From Clostridia bacterium (GTDB lineage: Bacteria > Bacillota_A > Clostridia > Oscillospirales > Acutalibacteraceae): a DNA stretch of 20,426 nt. Of the stretch, positions 13,199 through 20,426 are shown in pieces. The translations under genes and the position numbers were made by a program. The stretch spans positions 1-20,426 of the forward strand of contig JAFXNY010000060.1 in NCBI GenBank assembly GCA_017529165.1. The letters run 5' to 3'. The notes under the pieces are model-generated. The model was not told where the DNA came from, searched no databases, and was given only the letters and a program-made list of their open reading frames with translations. Position 1 is the stretch's first letter. Each line of letters opens with the position of its first letter.

Positions 13199-14662
13199 GT
13201 GAAGCTTAATTTGCATTTCAAAAGCGTTGCTATGCGCTGGTTTTTTGAGGTATTTTTAATAGTGCTTTTGGTGGTCACCGTTGTCGCAGTGTCTCTATCT
13301 CTTGTGCTCAGAGCCGTATATATTGAAAGAGTTGAAACTCTTGCAGAAGAATATGCTTTTGAGTTTAAGGCGCTGAAATCTACCAATGCCGATAGCTTTT
13401 TCGATACGGCAATGCAGATTACAGACGCATTTGATAAAAAAGATAAAATCGAGATTCAAACACTTGATAAAAACGGGCAAGCACTTATCAGCACAACAGG
13501 CTTTGAACCCGAGGAAGATTTTTCGGGTGATTTTAAGGCGGCAGTTTCTTCTAAAAGCGGAATTGCCGAGCGAACAGGAAAGAGTAAAACAGGCGAGAGT
13601 GTTATGGCTCAAACTGAAATAATTTACGGCGAATCGGGCGAGATTATCGGCGGATACAGGTGGGTAGTATCGCTTGACCTTGTTTATAAGCGAGTTTGGT
13701 TTATTATAGGTGCCATAACGCTTGTGGCGATTGTTATACTCGGTATTTGTGCAGTTTCGGGTATGTTCTTTATATCGTCTATTTTAAGACCGGTAAGAGA
13801 AATAAGTGCCGCCGCAAGGAAAATAGCTATGGGCGACCTTAAAATCAGAATTGAAAACGACCGAAAGGATGAGATTTCCGAGCTTTGTGACAGCATAAAC
13901 AATATGGCAGGAGAACTGCAACATGCAGAAGATATAAAAAACGATTTTATTTCTTCTGTATCGCACGAACTTAGAACTCCGCTTACTGCAATAAGAGGCT
14001 GGGGCGAGACGGCAAAGATGTCTGTTGGCACCGATGAGGAGCTTGTAAACCGAGGGCTCGAAGTAGTTTTAACCGAGGCTAACCGTCTTTCAGGTCTTGT
14101 TGAAGAACTGCTCGATTTCTCCCGTATGCAAAGTGGCAGGCTTACTGTCAGTACTCAACCGGTTGATGTTTCTATGCTTCTTAAGAGTACCTACGATATG
14201 TACACCGAGCTGGCGGCAAAACAGGGCATAGAGATTTCATATACGCCGCCTATGCAAAACTCTATTGTAATGGGCGACCCCGATAGGCTTAAGCAGGTGT
14301 TTATAAATGTTATAGATAACGCCGTAAAATACACCGAAAAGGGCGGGCTTGTACTTGTAGTACAAACAAGGGAAGAGGCCTGCGTTCAGATAGTTATTAA
14401 GGATACCGGCGTGGGCATTCCTGCCGGAGATGTTGACCATGTTAAGGAGAAGTTCTTTAAGTCAAATAAAACAGTCAGAGGAAGCGGCATAGGTCTTGCG
14501 GTTGCCGATGAAATTATAAAGCAACATCAGGGGCTCTTGTTTATTGAGAGCACAGAGGGCGTGGGAACTACGGTAACAATAGTTTTACCGCTTTACGAAC
14601 CGCCTGCCGATGCAGGTACGGAAGATACAAACGAAACGAAAGAGAGCAATACAAATGGCTAA
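13199..14662 (+). CDS. Membrane sensor histidine kinase
   Basis: Partner kinase of the response regulator. The 487-residue protein has TM1 (about 14-38), an extracytoplasmic sensor of about 120 residues (40-163) with a PAS/Cache-like look (IQTLDKNGQALISTT), TM2 (about 166-193), a HAMP linker (about 194-245), a HisKA domain with VSHELRTPLTAIRGWGE (phospho-acceptor H256) and an ATPase domain with N box NVIDNAVKY, DTGVGIP and GSGIGLAVADEI. The start is GTG at 13199, with GAGGAGG (13185-13191) 7 nt upstream. The last 8 bases overlap the DUF1385 gene. The ligand is unknown; the upstream DxDxDG lipoprotein is a candidate accessory sensor. Confidence 0.95.
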   Translation: MKLNLHFKSVAMRWFFEVFLIVLLVVTVVAVSLSLVLRAVYIERVETLAEEYAFEFKALKSTNADSFFDTAMQITDAFDKKDKIEIQTLDKNGQALISTTGFEPEEDFSGDFKAAVSSKSGIAERTGKSKTGESVMAQTEIIYGESGEIIGGYRWVVSLDLVYKRVWFIIGAITLVAIVILGICAVSGMFFISSILRPVREISAAARKIAMGDLKIRIENDRKDEISELCDSINNMAGELQHAEDIKNDFISSVSHELRTPLTAIRGWGETAKMSVGTDEELVNRGLEVVLTEANRLSGLVEELLDFSRMQSGRLTVSTQPVDVSMLLKSTYDMYTELAAKQGIEISYTPPMQNSIVMGDPDRLKQVFINVIDNAVKYTEKGGLVLVVQTREEACVQIVIKDTGVGIPAGDVDHVKEKFFKSNKTVRGSGIGLAVADEIIKQHQGLLFIESTEGVGTTVTIVLPLYEPPADAGTEDTNETKESNTNG

Positions 14663-15620
14663 ATACACTGCGATAGGCGGTCAGGCGCTGATAGAGGGTA
14701 TTTTAATGCGCTCTACTGAGAAAACAGCGCTCGCTGTAAGACTGCCGGATAAAAGTATTGATATTTCATATATGGATGTAAAATCTCTTCGTGATAAGTA
14801 TAAGATTTTACGCCTGCCGGTAATTAGAGGGGTAATAGCCTTTGCAGAGTCACTTATACAGGGCTATAAGGCTATGATGATATCGGCAGAAAAATCGGGA
14901 TTTACTGATATAGAAGAAGAGAAAGAAGAAAAGAAAGAGAATAAAAGTGCGCTTATGAACACCGTTATGATTATAGGCACCGTGCTCGGGGTAGCGCTTT
15001 CGGTTGTGCTTTTTATGCTAATACCCCGTCTTGCCGTAAAAGGTCTTGAGGCGCTCTTTAATACCGAGTTTTCAAAAATCGCACGCTCTGGTATAGAGCA
15101 GTTTATCAAGCTCGCAGTGTTAGTGGCTTATATGTGGGGCGTATCGTTTATGCCGGATATAAAAAGGGTGTTTATGTACCATGGGGCTGAGCATAAAACT
15201 ATTTTCTGCTATGAAAAAGGACTTGCTCTTACAGTGGAAAATGTAAGAAAACAAAAGAGATTTCACCCCCGTTGCGGAACATCGTTTTTAATTCTTATGG
15301 TACTTGTAAGCCTTTTGGTATCTACTGCGGTACAGATGATATTCCCCGGCGTCTATTCAGTGGTGGCTTTATGGGTGCTTGCAAAGATTTTAATGGTTCC
15401 GGTAATTTGCGGACTAGGCTTTGAGCTTTTGCGCGCGTGCGGTAAATACGATAACCTTTTTACAAAAATAGTATCTGCCCCCGGTCTTTGGCTTCAGAGA
15501 ATTACCACAAAGGAACCGAAGGACGAAATGATAGAGGTAGCTATTGCCGCCCTTAAAGCGGCAGAGCCCGAGGTGCCGGATATTGACCGAAGCGTAGATA
15601 AAGGAAACTGCTGTGGATAA
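14655..15620 (+). CDS. DUF1385 family membrane protein
   Basis: A multi-pass membrane protein family of unknown function, commonly next to prmC/prfA in Firmicutes. The 321-residue protein starts with the signature GGQALIEGILMR and has a charged loop (EEEKEEKKENK, about 80-95), membrane segments at about 100-125, 150-170 and 205-255, and the conserved polar motifs MYHGAEHKTIFCYE and KRFHPRCGTSFL. His, Glu and Cys there suggest metal binding, though none is established. The ATG at 14655 overlaps the end of the kinase gene by 8 bp, and the 3' end overlaps prmC by 8 bp, so it is translationally tied to both sides. The SD is weak (AAAGAGAG). Confidence 0.9.
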   Translation: MAKYTAIGGQALIEGILMRSTEKTALAVRLPDKSIDISYMDVKSLRDKYKILRLPVIRGVIAFAESLIQGYKAMMISAEKSGFTDIEEEKEEKKENKSALMNTVMIIGTVLGVALSVVLFMLIPRLAVKGLEALFNTEFSKIARSGIEQFIKLAVLVAYMWGVSFMPDIKRVFMYHGAEHKTIFCYEKGLALTVENVRKQKRFHPRCGTSFLILMVLVSLLVSTAVQMIFPGVYSVVALWVLAKILMVPVICGLGFELLRACGKYDNLFTKIVSAPGLWLQRITTKEPKDEMIEVAIAALKAAEPEVPDIDRSVDKGNCCG

Positions 15621-16464
15621 TAATACGATATTTAATGCCTACAACCGAACAAAAAAGCAGTTAGAGGCGGCAGGCATAGAAGATTTTGGGTTTGAATCAC
15701 GAGAGATAATCAGGCATATAACCGGATTTGACAATAAAAAAATTATGCTAAATTATAACACTCGGCTTACCGATATTCAGCAAAAAAGACTTGATGAGAT
15801 AGTTTCCGCCCGAGTTGCCAGATATCCGCTACAGTACATTTTAGGTACTTGGAGTTTTTACGGCCTATCCTTTAAGGTGGGCAAGGGAGTGCTGATACCA
15901 AGAGCAGATACCGAAATTGCGGTAGATATGGCACTTGAGCTTATAAAGGATAAAAAAGAGCCTAAAGTTTTAGATTTGTGTGCCGGAAGTGGCGCAATCG
16001 GCATAAGCATTGCGATAAACAGGCCGGAAGCAAAAGTTACAATGCTCGAAAAGTATGATGGTGCGCTTCTCTATCTTAAAGAAAATATCACACTTAATAA
16101 TGCAAATAACGCAAGCTGTTTAAAGGGTGATGTTCTCGAAAGTGACGGTTCAGGAGATAAATACGACCTTATAATTTCAAATCCGCCCTATATTAAAGAG
16201 AAAGATATGGAAACGCTTCAGCCAGAAGTAAAGGCAGAGCCTATTGCGGCGCTCTATGGCGGAGAAGACGGTCTCGATTTTTATAGGGCAATAACAGCGA
16301 ACTATAAAGCTTCGCTTACAAGCGGAGGAAGTATCTGCTTTGAAGTGGGGTTCGATGAGGCCGAAAGCGTTAAGGAGATACTAAATAAAGCCGGCTTTAG
16401 CGGTATAACAGTTAAGAAAGATTTAAGCGGAACCAATAGGGTAGTTTTCGGGACAGTTAATTAG
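15613..16464 (+). CDS. prmC: Release factor glutamine methyltransferase
   Basis: Methylates the glutamine of the GGQ motif in peptide-chain release factors RF1 and RF2. The 283-residue protein has the helical N-terminal domain (1-85), YPLQYILGTWSFYGL and VLIPRADTE (94-101), SAM-binding motif I LDLCAGSGAIGI (120-131) and the catalytic NPPY (N190-Y193). The length is normal. Translation begins at GTG 15613, with AAAGGA 7 nt upstream, and overlaps the DUF1385 stop by 8 bp. The release-factor gene prfA, often next door, is not present; recA follows instead after 39 bp. Confidence 0.95.
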   Translation: MDNNTIFNAYNRTKKQLEAAGIEDFGFESREIIRHITGFDNKKIMLNYNTRLTDIQQKRLDEIVSARVARYPLQYILGTWSFYGLSFKVGKGVLIPRADTEIAVDMALELIKDKKEPKVLDLCAGSGAIGISIAINRPEAKVTMLEKYDGALLYLKENITLNNANNASCLKGDVLESDGSGDKYDLIISNPPYIKEKDMETLQPEVKAEPIAALYGGEDGLDFYRAITANYKASLTSGGSICFEVGFDEAESVKEILNKAGFSGITVKKDLSGTNRVVFGTVN

Positions 16465-16466
16465 TA

Positions 16467-16472
16467 TATAAT
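16467..16472 (+). promoter_or_regulatory. Possible -10 element before recA
   Basis: A perfect TATAAT lies in the 39-bp gap between prmC and recA, but the expected -35 region (16444-16450, GTTTTCG) matches poorly. If used, it would give recA its own start near 16479, 25 bp before the ATG. No GAAC-N4-GTTC LexA box is seen within about 100 bp upstream. Confidence 0.35.
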
Positions 16473-16503
16473 GGCTTTAGAATAAAAATGGAGGAAAGTT
16501 ACA

Positions 16504-17643
16504 ATGGCAAGAGAAAAGTTCACAAAAACCGTAGGTACGGATAAAACAAACGAGGGCCGTGAAAGAGCGCTCGCAACAGCAATGGCACAGATAGAAAAGC
16601 AGTATGGCAAGGGCGCCGTTATGAAGCTCGGCGAAAACGCCTCTATGAGTGTTGAACATATAAAAACCGGCTCTATGGCGCTTGATATGGCACTCGGTAT
16701 CGGCGGAATACCACGGGGCAGAATAGTGGAAATCTACGGGCCTGAGTCTTCAGGTAAAACAACGCTGGCACTTCACTGCGTTGCAGAAGCGCAAAAGGCA
16801 GGCGGAACAGCGGCATTTATAGATGTTGAGCATGCGCTCGACCCTGTATATGCAGGGAACTTGGGCGTTGATATTGATTCGCTTTTGGTTTCTCAACCCG
16901 ATTCGGGCGAGCAGGCACTCGAAATTGCCGAGGCTCTCGTTCGCTCGGGCGCTATTGATATAATAGTTATCGACTCGGTAGCGGCTCTCGTTACCCGTGC
17001 CGAAATCGAGGGCGAAATGGGCGATAACCATGTAGGGCAATTAGCACGCCTTATGTCACAGGCACTTCGCAAGCTTACCGGCGCACTTTCAAAGTCAAAC
17101 TGCAGTGCCATATTCATAAACCAGCTTCGTGAGAAAATCGGCGTTATTTACGGCAACCCCGAAACCACCACAGGCGGCAGAGCGCTTAAGTTTTATGCCA
17201 GCGTAAGAATAGATGTAAGAAAGATAGAAACCATTAAAAACGGCAGTGAAATGATAGGCTCAAGAACGAGAGCCCGTGTTGTTAAAAACAAGGTGGCTCC
17301 TCCGTTCCGAGAGGCTGAGTTCGATGTTATGTACGGCAAGGGTATTTCTCATACCGGCGAGCTTGTGGATATGGGACTCGAACTTGATGTATTAAAGCGT
17401 TCGGGCGCTTGGTTTTACTACGGAGATACCAGAATCGGCCAGGGCAAGGACAATGTAAAACAGTTGCTTGAGGAAAATGAGCAGTTGGCAAAAGAAATAG
17501 AAGAAAAGATACAAGAAAGATACGAAGCCAAAATGTCAGGCAAGCCGATACCGCAAGAGGAAGAGGTTATTATGCCGGTAGAGGCCGAGCCTACCGTTGT
17601 ACCGCACAAAAAGGTCGATATAGATATAGCGGTTGAAGACTGA
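16504..17643 (+). CDS. recA: Recombinase RecA
   Basis: ATP-dependent DNA strand-exchange protein and co-protease for LexA-type repressors. The 379-residue protein shows Walker [10 protein letters not shown] (79-87), the Walker B-type strand [13 protein letters not shown], the [11 protein letters not shown] loop and the [18 protein letters not shown] signature, and ends in an acidic tail (DIDIAVED). The length is at the upper end of normal because of a longer tail. GGAGG precedes the ATG at a good distance. The stop codon overlaps the recX start in TGATG, so RecX is coupled to RecA. No canonical Gram-positive SOS box is visible near the gene. Confidence 0.99.
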   Translation: MAREKFTKTVGTDKTNEGRERALATAMAQIEKQYGKGAVMKLGENASMSVEHIKTGSMALDMALGIGGIPRGRIVEIYGPESSGKTTLALHCVAEAQKAGGTAAFIDVEHALDPVYAGNLGVDIDSLLVSQPDSGEQALEIAEALVRSGAIDIIVIDSVAALVTRAEIEGEMGDNHVGQLARLMSQALRKLTGALSKSNCSAIFINQLREKIGVIYGNPETTTGGRALKFYASVRIDVRKIETIKNGSEMIGSRTRARVVKNKVAPPFREAEFDVMYGKGISHTGELVDMGLELDVLKRSGAWFYYGDTRIGQGKDNVKQLLEENEQLAKEIEEKIQERYEAKMSGKPIPQEEEVIMPVEAEPTVVPHKKVDIDIAVED

Positions 17644-18266
17644 TGACAGTCACAGACCTTATAAGTAAAAAGGGACATCTTATATCTGTAGAGTTTAGTG
17701 GCGGCGAAAGTGTTCTGATAGATAAAGATGTCCTAATAGAAGAGTGCATTCATAAAGATGATGAGCTAACACCCGAAAGGGTTATAGAGTTAAAAACAAA
17801 ATCTGATTATGTGCGTGCAAAATCACGAGCACTTTGGCTACTTGATAGATATCAGTACACAGAGAGACGGCTTATAGATAAGTTGAAGTCGGCAGGCTTT
17901 AGTGAAGATGTAAGCCAAAAAGCAGTAGAGAGGCTTAAGGAATTAGGCGTTATTGATGATAACGGCTTAGCCTTACGATTTGCCGAGGAGTGTAGGAGTC
18001 GAGGCATATCAAAACGGGCGGCGTACCTTAAGCTAATGCAAAAGGGCTTTGATAGTGATACTATAAAGCAAGCACTCGAAAACACCGATTTTGATGAACA
18101 AGAACAGCTTAAAGAGCTAATAGAGCGTAAATATGCGAGCAAGATAGCCGAGGGCGAAACCGAAAAGGTATACGCCGCCCTTATAAGAAAAGGTTTTTCG
18201 TATAATGCGGTGAGAAATGCACTCAAAAGCTACGGTGAAGAATTAGATTACAGCGGAGATGAATAA
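17643..18266 (+). CDS. recX: RecA regulator RecX
   Basis: RecX binds RecA filaments and limits their activity. The 207-residue protein is charged and helical, with repeated three-helix units such as ALWLLDRYQYTERRLIDKL, GVIDDNGLALRFAEECR and GISKRAAYLKLMQKGF that are typical of the family, here followed by a further related unit near 150-200. Its ATG shares a base with the recA stop codon (TGATG), so it depends on recA translation. The rimO ATG follows its TAA with no gap. The identity rests on both sequence and the recA neighbour. Confidence 0.93.
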   Translation: MTVTDLISKKGHLISVEFSGGESVLIDKDVLIEECIHKDDELTPERVIELKTKSDYVRAKSRALWLLDRYQYTERRLIDKLKSAGFSEDVSQKAVERLKELGVIDDNGLALRFAEECRSRGISKRAAYLKLMQKGFDSDTIKQALENTDFDEQEQLKELIERKYASKIAEGETEKVYAALIRKGFSYNAVRNALKSYGEELDYSGDE

Positions 18267-19592
18267 ATGATTAAGGTAAGTATGGTTAGTCTCGGTTGCC
18301 CTAAAAACCAGGTTGATGCCGAGCAGATGCTCTATACTCTTAAATCTGCAGGCTATGATATTACGGTTAGCGAAGCGGATGCCGATGCAATAATAGTAAA
18401 TACCTGCGGTTTTATTGAGTCGGCAAAAGCGGAGGCAATAGAGAACATACTTGAGGCCGCAAGATATAAAAAAGAGGGTAAATGCAAGGCGGTTATTGTT
18501 ACAGGGTGCTTAGCAGAGCGGTATAAGGATGATATAACCGAAGAAATACCCGAGGTAGATGTTTGTGTAGGTGTCGGCTCTAACGGCGATATAGCCGAGA
18601 TTGTAAAATCGGCAGTGGACGGCAAAAGAGAAAACCGATACGGTGAAAAATACGAGCTTAATCTCAATGCAAAGCGCATACTCGGCGGACCTCAATACAC
18701 CGCCTATCTTAAGATTGCGGACGGTTGCGATAACTGCTGTACATACTGTGCGATACCGAAAATCAGAGGCAGAATGCGCAGCAGAAAAATAGAGGATATT
18801 ATTATAGAGGCAAAGGACTTAGCAAGTAAGGGTGTAAAAGAACTGATAGTAGTAGCTCAGGATACTACGGCTTACGGCACCGATATTTACGGAAAACCCT
18901 GCCTTTGCGAGCTTTTAAGAGAGCTTGTTAAAATAGAGGGCATACATTGGATACGCACGCTTTATACATACCCAGAGCGCATAACCGATGAGCTTTTATA
19001 TCTTTTAAGAGACGAAGAAAAGCTTGTAAAGTATCTTGACATACCCATTCAGCATTGCAATAACAGAATACTTAAAAGAATGAACCGCAAGAGCGATAAA
19101 GAGGGCCTTGTTTCGCTTGTCAAGAGGATAAGAAATACAGTACCCGATATTGTCCTCCGCACAACCCTTATTGTTGGCTTCCCGAGCGAGACAAACGAAG
19201 AGTTCACTGAGCTTCACGAGTTTGTTAAAGATATGAAGTTTGATAGGCTCGGCTGTTTTACCTATTCTGCAGAAGAGGATACTATAGCGGCTACTTACGA
19301 GGGCCAGATTGAAGAGCAGACAAAGCAGGATAGAATGGAGCTTATTATGCAGTCGCAGGCGGATATTTCGCAGCAAGGAAATGAGGCAAAAATCGGAACG
19401 GAAGCGGAAGTGCTTATTGAGGGTTACGATGATTATATAAAATGCTACTTCGGCAGAACTGCGGCGGACGCCCCCGAAATAGACGGCAAGGTGTTTTTTA
19501 TCACAGACACGCCGCTTAAAATCGGAACCTTTGTGAATGTAGCGATAACAGATACTTTAGAATATGATTTGTTAGGAGAAAAAACCGTATGA
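18267..19592 (+). CDS. rimO: Ribosomal protein S12 methylthiotransferase RimO
   Basis: Radical SAM methylthiotransferase that modifies the conserved aspartate of ribosomal protein S12. The 441-residue protein has the UPF0004 domain, with cluster cysteines in VSLGCPKNQVD (C11), NTCGFI (C47) and TGCLAERY (C81), then the radical SAM motif GCDNCCTYC (C154, C158, C161) and a C-terminal TRAM-like domain (about 375-441). The N-terminal SLGCPKN motif favours RimO over the tRNA enzymes MiaB or MtaB. GGAG lies about 9 nt before the ATG. The 3' end overlaps pgsA by 4 bp (ATGA). Confidence 0.95.
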   Translation: MIKVSMVSLGCPKNQVDAEQMLYTLKSAGYDITVSEADADAIIVNTCGFIESAKAEAIENILEAARYKKEGKCKAVIVTGCLAERYKDDITEEIPEVDVCVGVGSNGDIAEIVKSAVDGKRENRYGEKYELNLNAKRILGGPQYTAYLKIADGCDNCCTYCAIPKIRGRMRSRKIEDIIIEAKDLASKGVKELIVVAQDTTAYGTDIYGKPCLCELLRELVKIEGIHWIRTLYTYPERITDELLYLLRDEEKLVKYLDIPIQHCNNRILKRMNRKSDKEGLVSLVKRIRNTVPDIVLRTTLIVGFPSETNEEFTELHEFVKDMKFDRLGCFTYSAEEDTIAATYEGQIEEQTKQDRMELIMQSQADISQQGNEAKIGTEAEVLIEGYDDYIKCYFGRTAADAPEIDGKVFFITDTPLKIGTFVNVAITDTLEYDLLGEKTV

Positions 19593-20185
19593 ACTTACCA
19601 AACAAACTAACTCTCGCCCGAATGATTGCAACGCCTGTATTTATGGCAACGATGATGTTTAGTGCGATACCGTATAATTATACAATTTCGCTTGTAATTT
19701 TTATTCTGGCGTCCATTACCGATTATCTGGACGGTAAGATTGCCAGAAAATACGGGCTCGTAACCAACTTCGGCAAGTTTTCGGATCCTATCGCCGATAA
19801 AATGCTCACAACGGCGGCACTGCTCGGCTTTATGATAATTATGCCAAATAGAAGTTTTACAATTCAGGTTACGATTTTTGTGTTTATAACTCTATTCAGG
19901 GAGTTTACCGTAGCGTCTGTGCGGCTTGTTGCGGCGGCTTCAAACAGCCGAAAGGTTATTGCCGCAAATATCTGGGGCAAGCTTAAAACGGTATCGCAGA
20001 TGGTGAGTATCATTTTAGGGCTTTTGGCATATTCTGTAAAAGAATTGGTAACCGGTTGCGATATGGCTTCACACATACTTTTAATTGCATTTATCGTAAC
20101 AGGTTGGATATCGGTTGCTTTCACAATCATTTCCGGTGTTATTTATCTTTACGAGAGCAAGGAACTGATTGATTTTACAAAATAG
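19589..20185 (+). CDS. pgsA: CDP-diacylglycerol-glycerol-3-phosphate 3-phosphatidyltransferase
   Basis: Makes phosphatidylglycerol phosphate, the committed step to phosphatidylglycerol, in the membrane. The 198-residue protein has four to six membrane helices and the complete CDP-alcohol phosphotransferase motif: D45-Y-L-D48-G49-K-I-A52-R53, then G62, D66 and D70. It starts MNLPNKLTLARMIATP, typical of PgsA. The ATG overlaps the rimO TGA (ATGA), with AGGAG about 11 nt upstream. The rimO-pgsA pair is common in Clostridia. Other family members, for example phosphatidylserine synthases, usually differ in the N-terminal part. Confidence 0.94.
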   Translation: MNLPNKLTLARMIATPVFMATMMFSAIPYNYTISLVIFILASITDYLDGKIARKYGLVTNFGKFSDPIADKMLTTAALLGFMIIMPNRSFTIQVTIFVFITLFREFTVASVRLVAAASNSRKVIAANIWGKLKTVSQMVSIILGLLAYSVKELVTGCDMASHILLIAFIVTGWISVAFTIISGVIYLYESKELIDFTK

Positions 20186-20196
20186 GGGTGTTTTAT

Positions 20197-20426
20197 TTGT
20201 TCGAGCAGATAAAAGAAGATATAAAAGCCGCAATGGATAGAGACCCTGCGGCTACAAGTAAACTTGAAGTGTTTTTTCTCTATCCGGGGGTTAAGGCAAT
20301 AAGGGCATATCGCCGTGCACACAAGGCATATCTTAAAGGCCATTATTTCAGGGCTCGTATGATATCGCAAAGGGCTGCAAAAAAAACCGGCATAGAGATA
20401 CATCCGGGGGCTACAATCGGCAAAAG
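20197..20426 (+). CDS. cysE: Serine O-acetyltransferase, 5' part (runs off the window)
   Basis: Acetylates serine with acetyl-CoA, the first step of cysteine synthesis. About 76 codons are present. The product starts MFEQIKEDIKAAMDRDPAA and continues LEVFFLYPGVKAIRAYRRAH, then ends in ARMISQRAAKKTGIEIHPGA, the transition into the left-handed beta-helix that bears the active site. This fits the short Gram-positive CysE form. Translation starts at TTG 20197, with AGGGGTG (20184-20190) 6 nt upstream and across the pgsA stop; no ATG is better placed. The catalytic region lies beyond the window, so the call rests on the N-terminal domain. Confidence 0.9.
   Translation, partial: MFEQIKEDIKAAMDRDPAATSKLEVFFLYPGVKAIRAYRRAHKAYLKGHYFRARMISQRAAKKTGIEIHPGATIGK

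Noticed and set aside
16418..16450. GAAC near the prmC end as half of a LexA box
   Set aside because: The nearest GTTT-like half is about 10 nt away instead of 4, so it does not form the known Gram-positive SOS palindrome.
17852..18226. 124-codon open frame antisense to recX
   Set aside because: Shadow of recX; Ser/Leu-rich, without SD or recognisable domain.
1..20426. Mobile element, CRISPR array, prophage or defence system
   Set aside because: No transposase, integrase, phage gene, repeat-spacer pattern, long terminal inverted repeats or toxin-antitoxin-like pair was seen; the gene set is core metabolism and housekeeping.

Overview
The window looks like a chromosomal core-genome segment from an anaerobic Firmicute of class Clostridia, probably a gut-type Oscillospiraceae-like lineage; this is inferred from gene content, not proven. 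The clues are a ribosomal protein L27 with the cleavable Firmicutes N-terminal extension next to its processing protease Prp, a short Gram-positive-type phosphoglucose isomerase, a Na+-translocating oxaloacetate decarboxylase, an ECF-type thiamine transporter under a TPP riboswitch, and the paired TIGR03960 radical SAM / DUF2344 proteins. Base composition is moderately low in G+C. Purine-rich Shine-Dalgarno sites and sigma-A promoters (TTGACA / TATAAT-like) are easy to see. No IS element, prophage gene, CRISPR array, tRNA or rRNA was found.

Layout. (1) Positions 1-1082, minus strand: rplU-prp-rpmA with a good promoter, a structured leader resembling the L21 leader, and a terminator; the start codon of the next gene (probably obgE) lies at the very edge. 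(2) Positions 1122-5054, plus strand: promoter, TPP riboswitch and terminator in front of thiT; a second strong hairpin that carries the ribosome binding site of dacA; then pgi and a small P-loop protein of unknown function, closed by a terminator. (3) Positions 5077-8509, plus strand: two overlapping promoters and a four-gene operon for a membrane oxaloacetate decarboxylase (gamma subunit, separate biotin carrier, beta subunit, alpha subunit without biotin domain), ending at a bidirectional terminator. (4) Positions 8513-11051, minus strand: TIGR03960 radical SAM protein and its DUF2344 partner, from their own promoter. (5) Positions 11083-20426, plus strand: ten co-oriented, tightly packed genes with no terminator visible between them: a lipoprotein with Ca-binding-like DxDxDG repeats, an OmpR-type response regulator, a sensor kinase, a DUF1385 membrane protein, prmC, recA, recX, rimO, pgsA and the 5' part of cysE.

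How they fit together. Most genes are housekeeping: ribosome assembly and modification (L21, L27, Prp, RimO), translation termination (PrmC), recombination (RecA/RecX), phospholipid and wall metabolism (PgsA, DacA), glycolysis (Pgi), sulfur assimilation (CysE), thiamine uptake and Na+-coupled energy conservation. The less understood parts are the lipoprotein/two-component cassette, which is continuous with the DUF1385-prmC-recA run, the small P-loop protein behind pgi, and the radical SAM/DUF2344 pair. In related Clostridia that pair usually sits directly upstream of rplU; here 7.5 kb of opposite-strand genes separates them.
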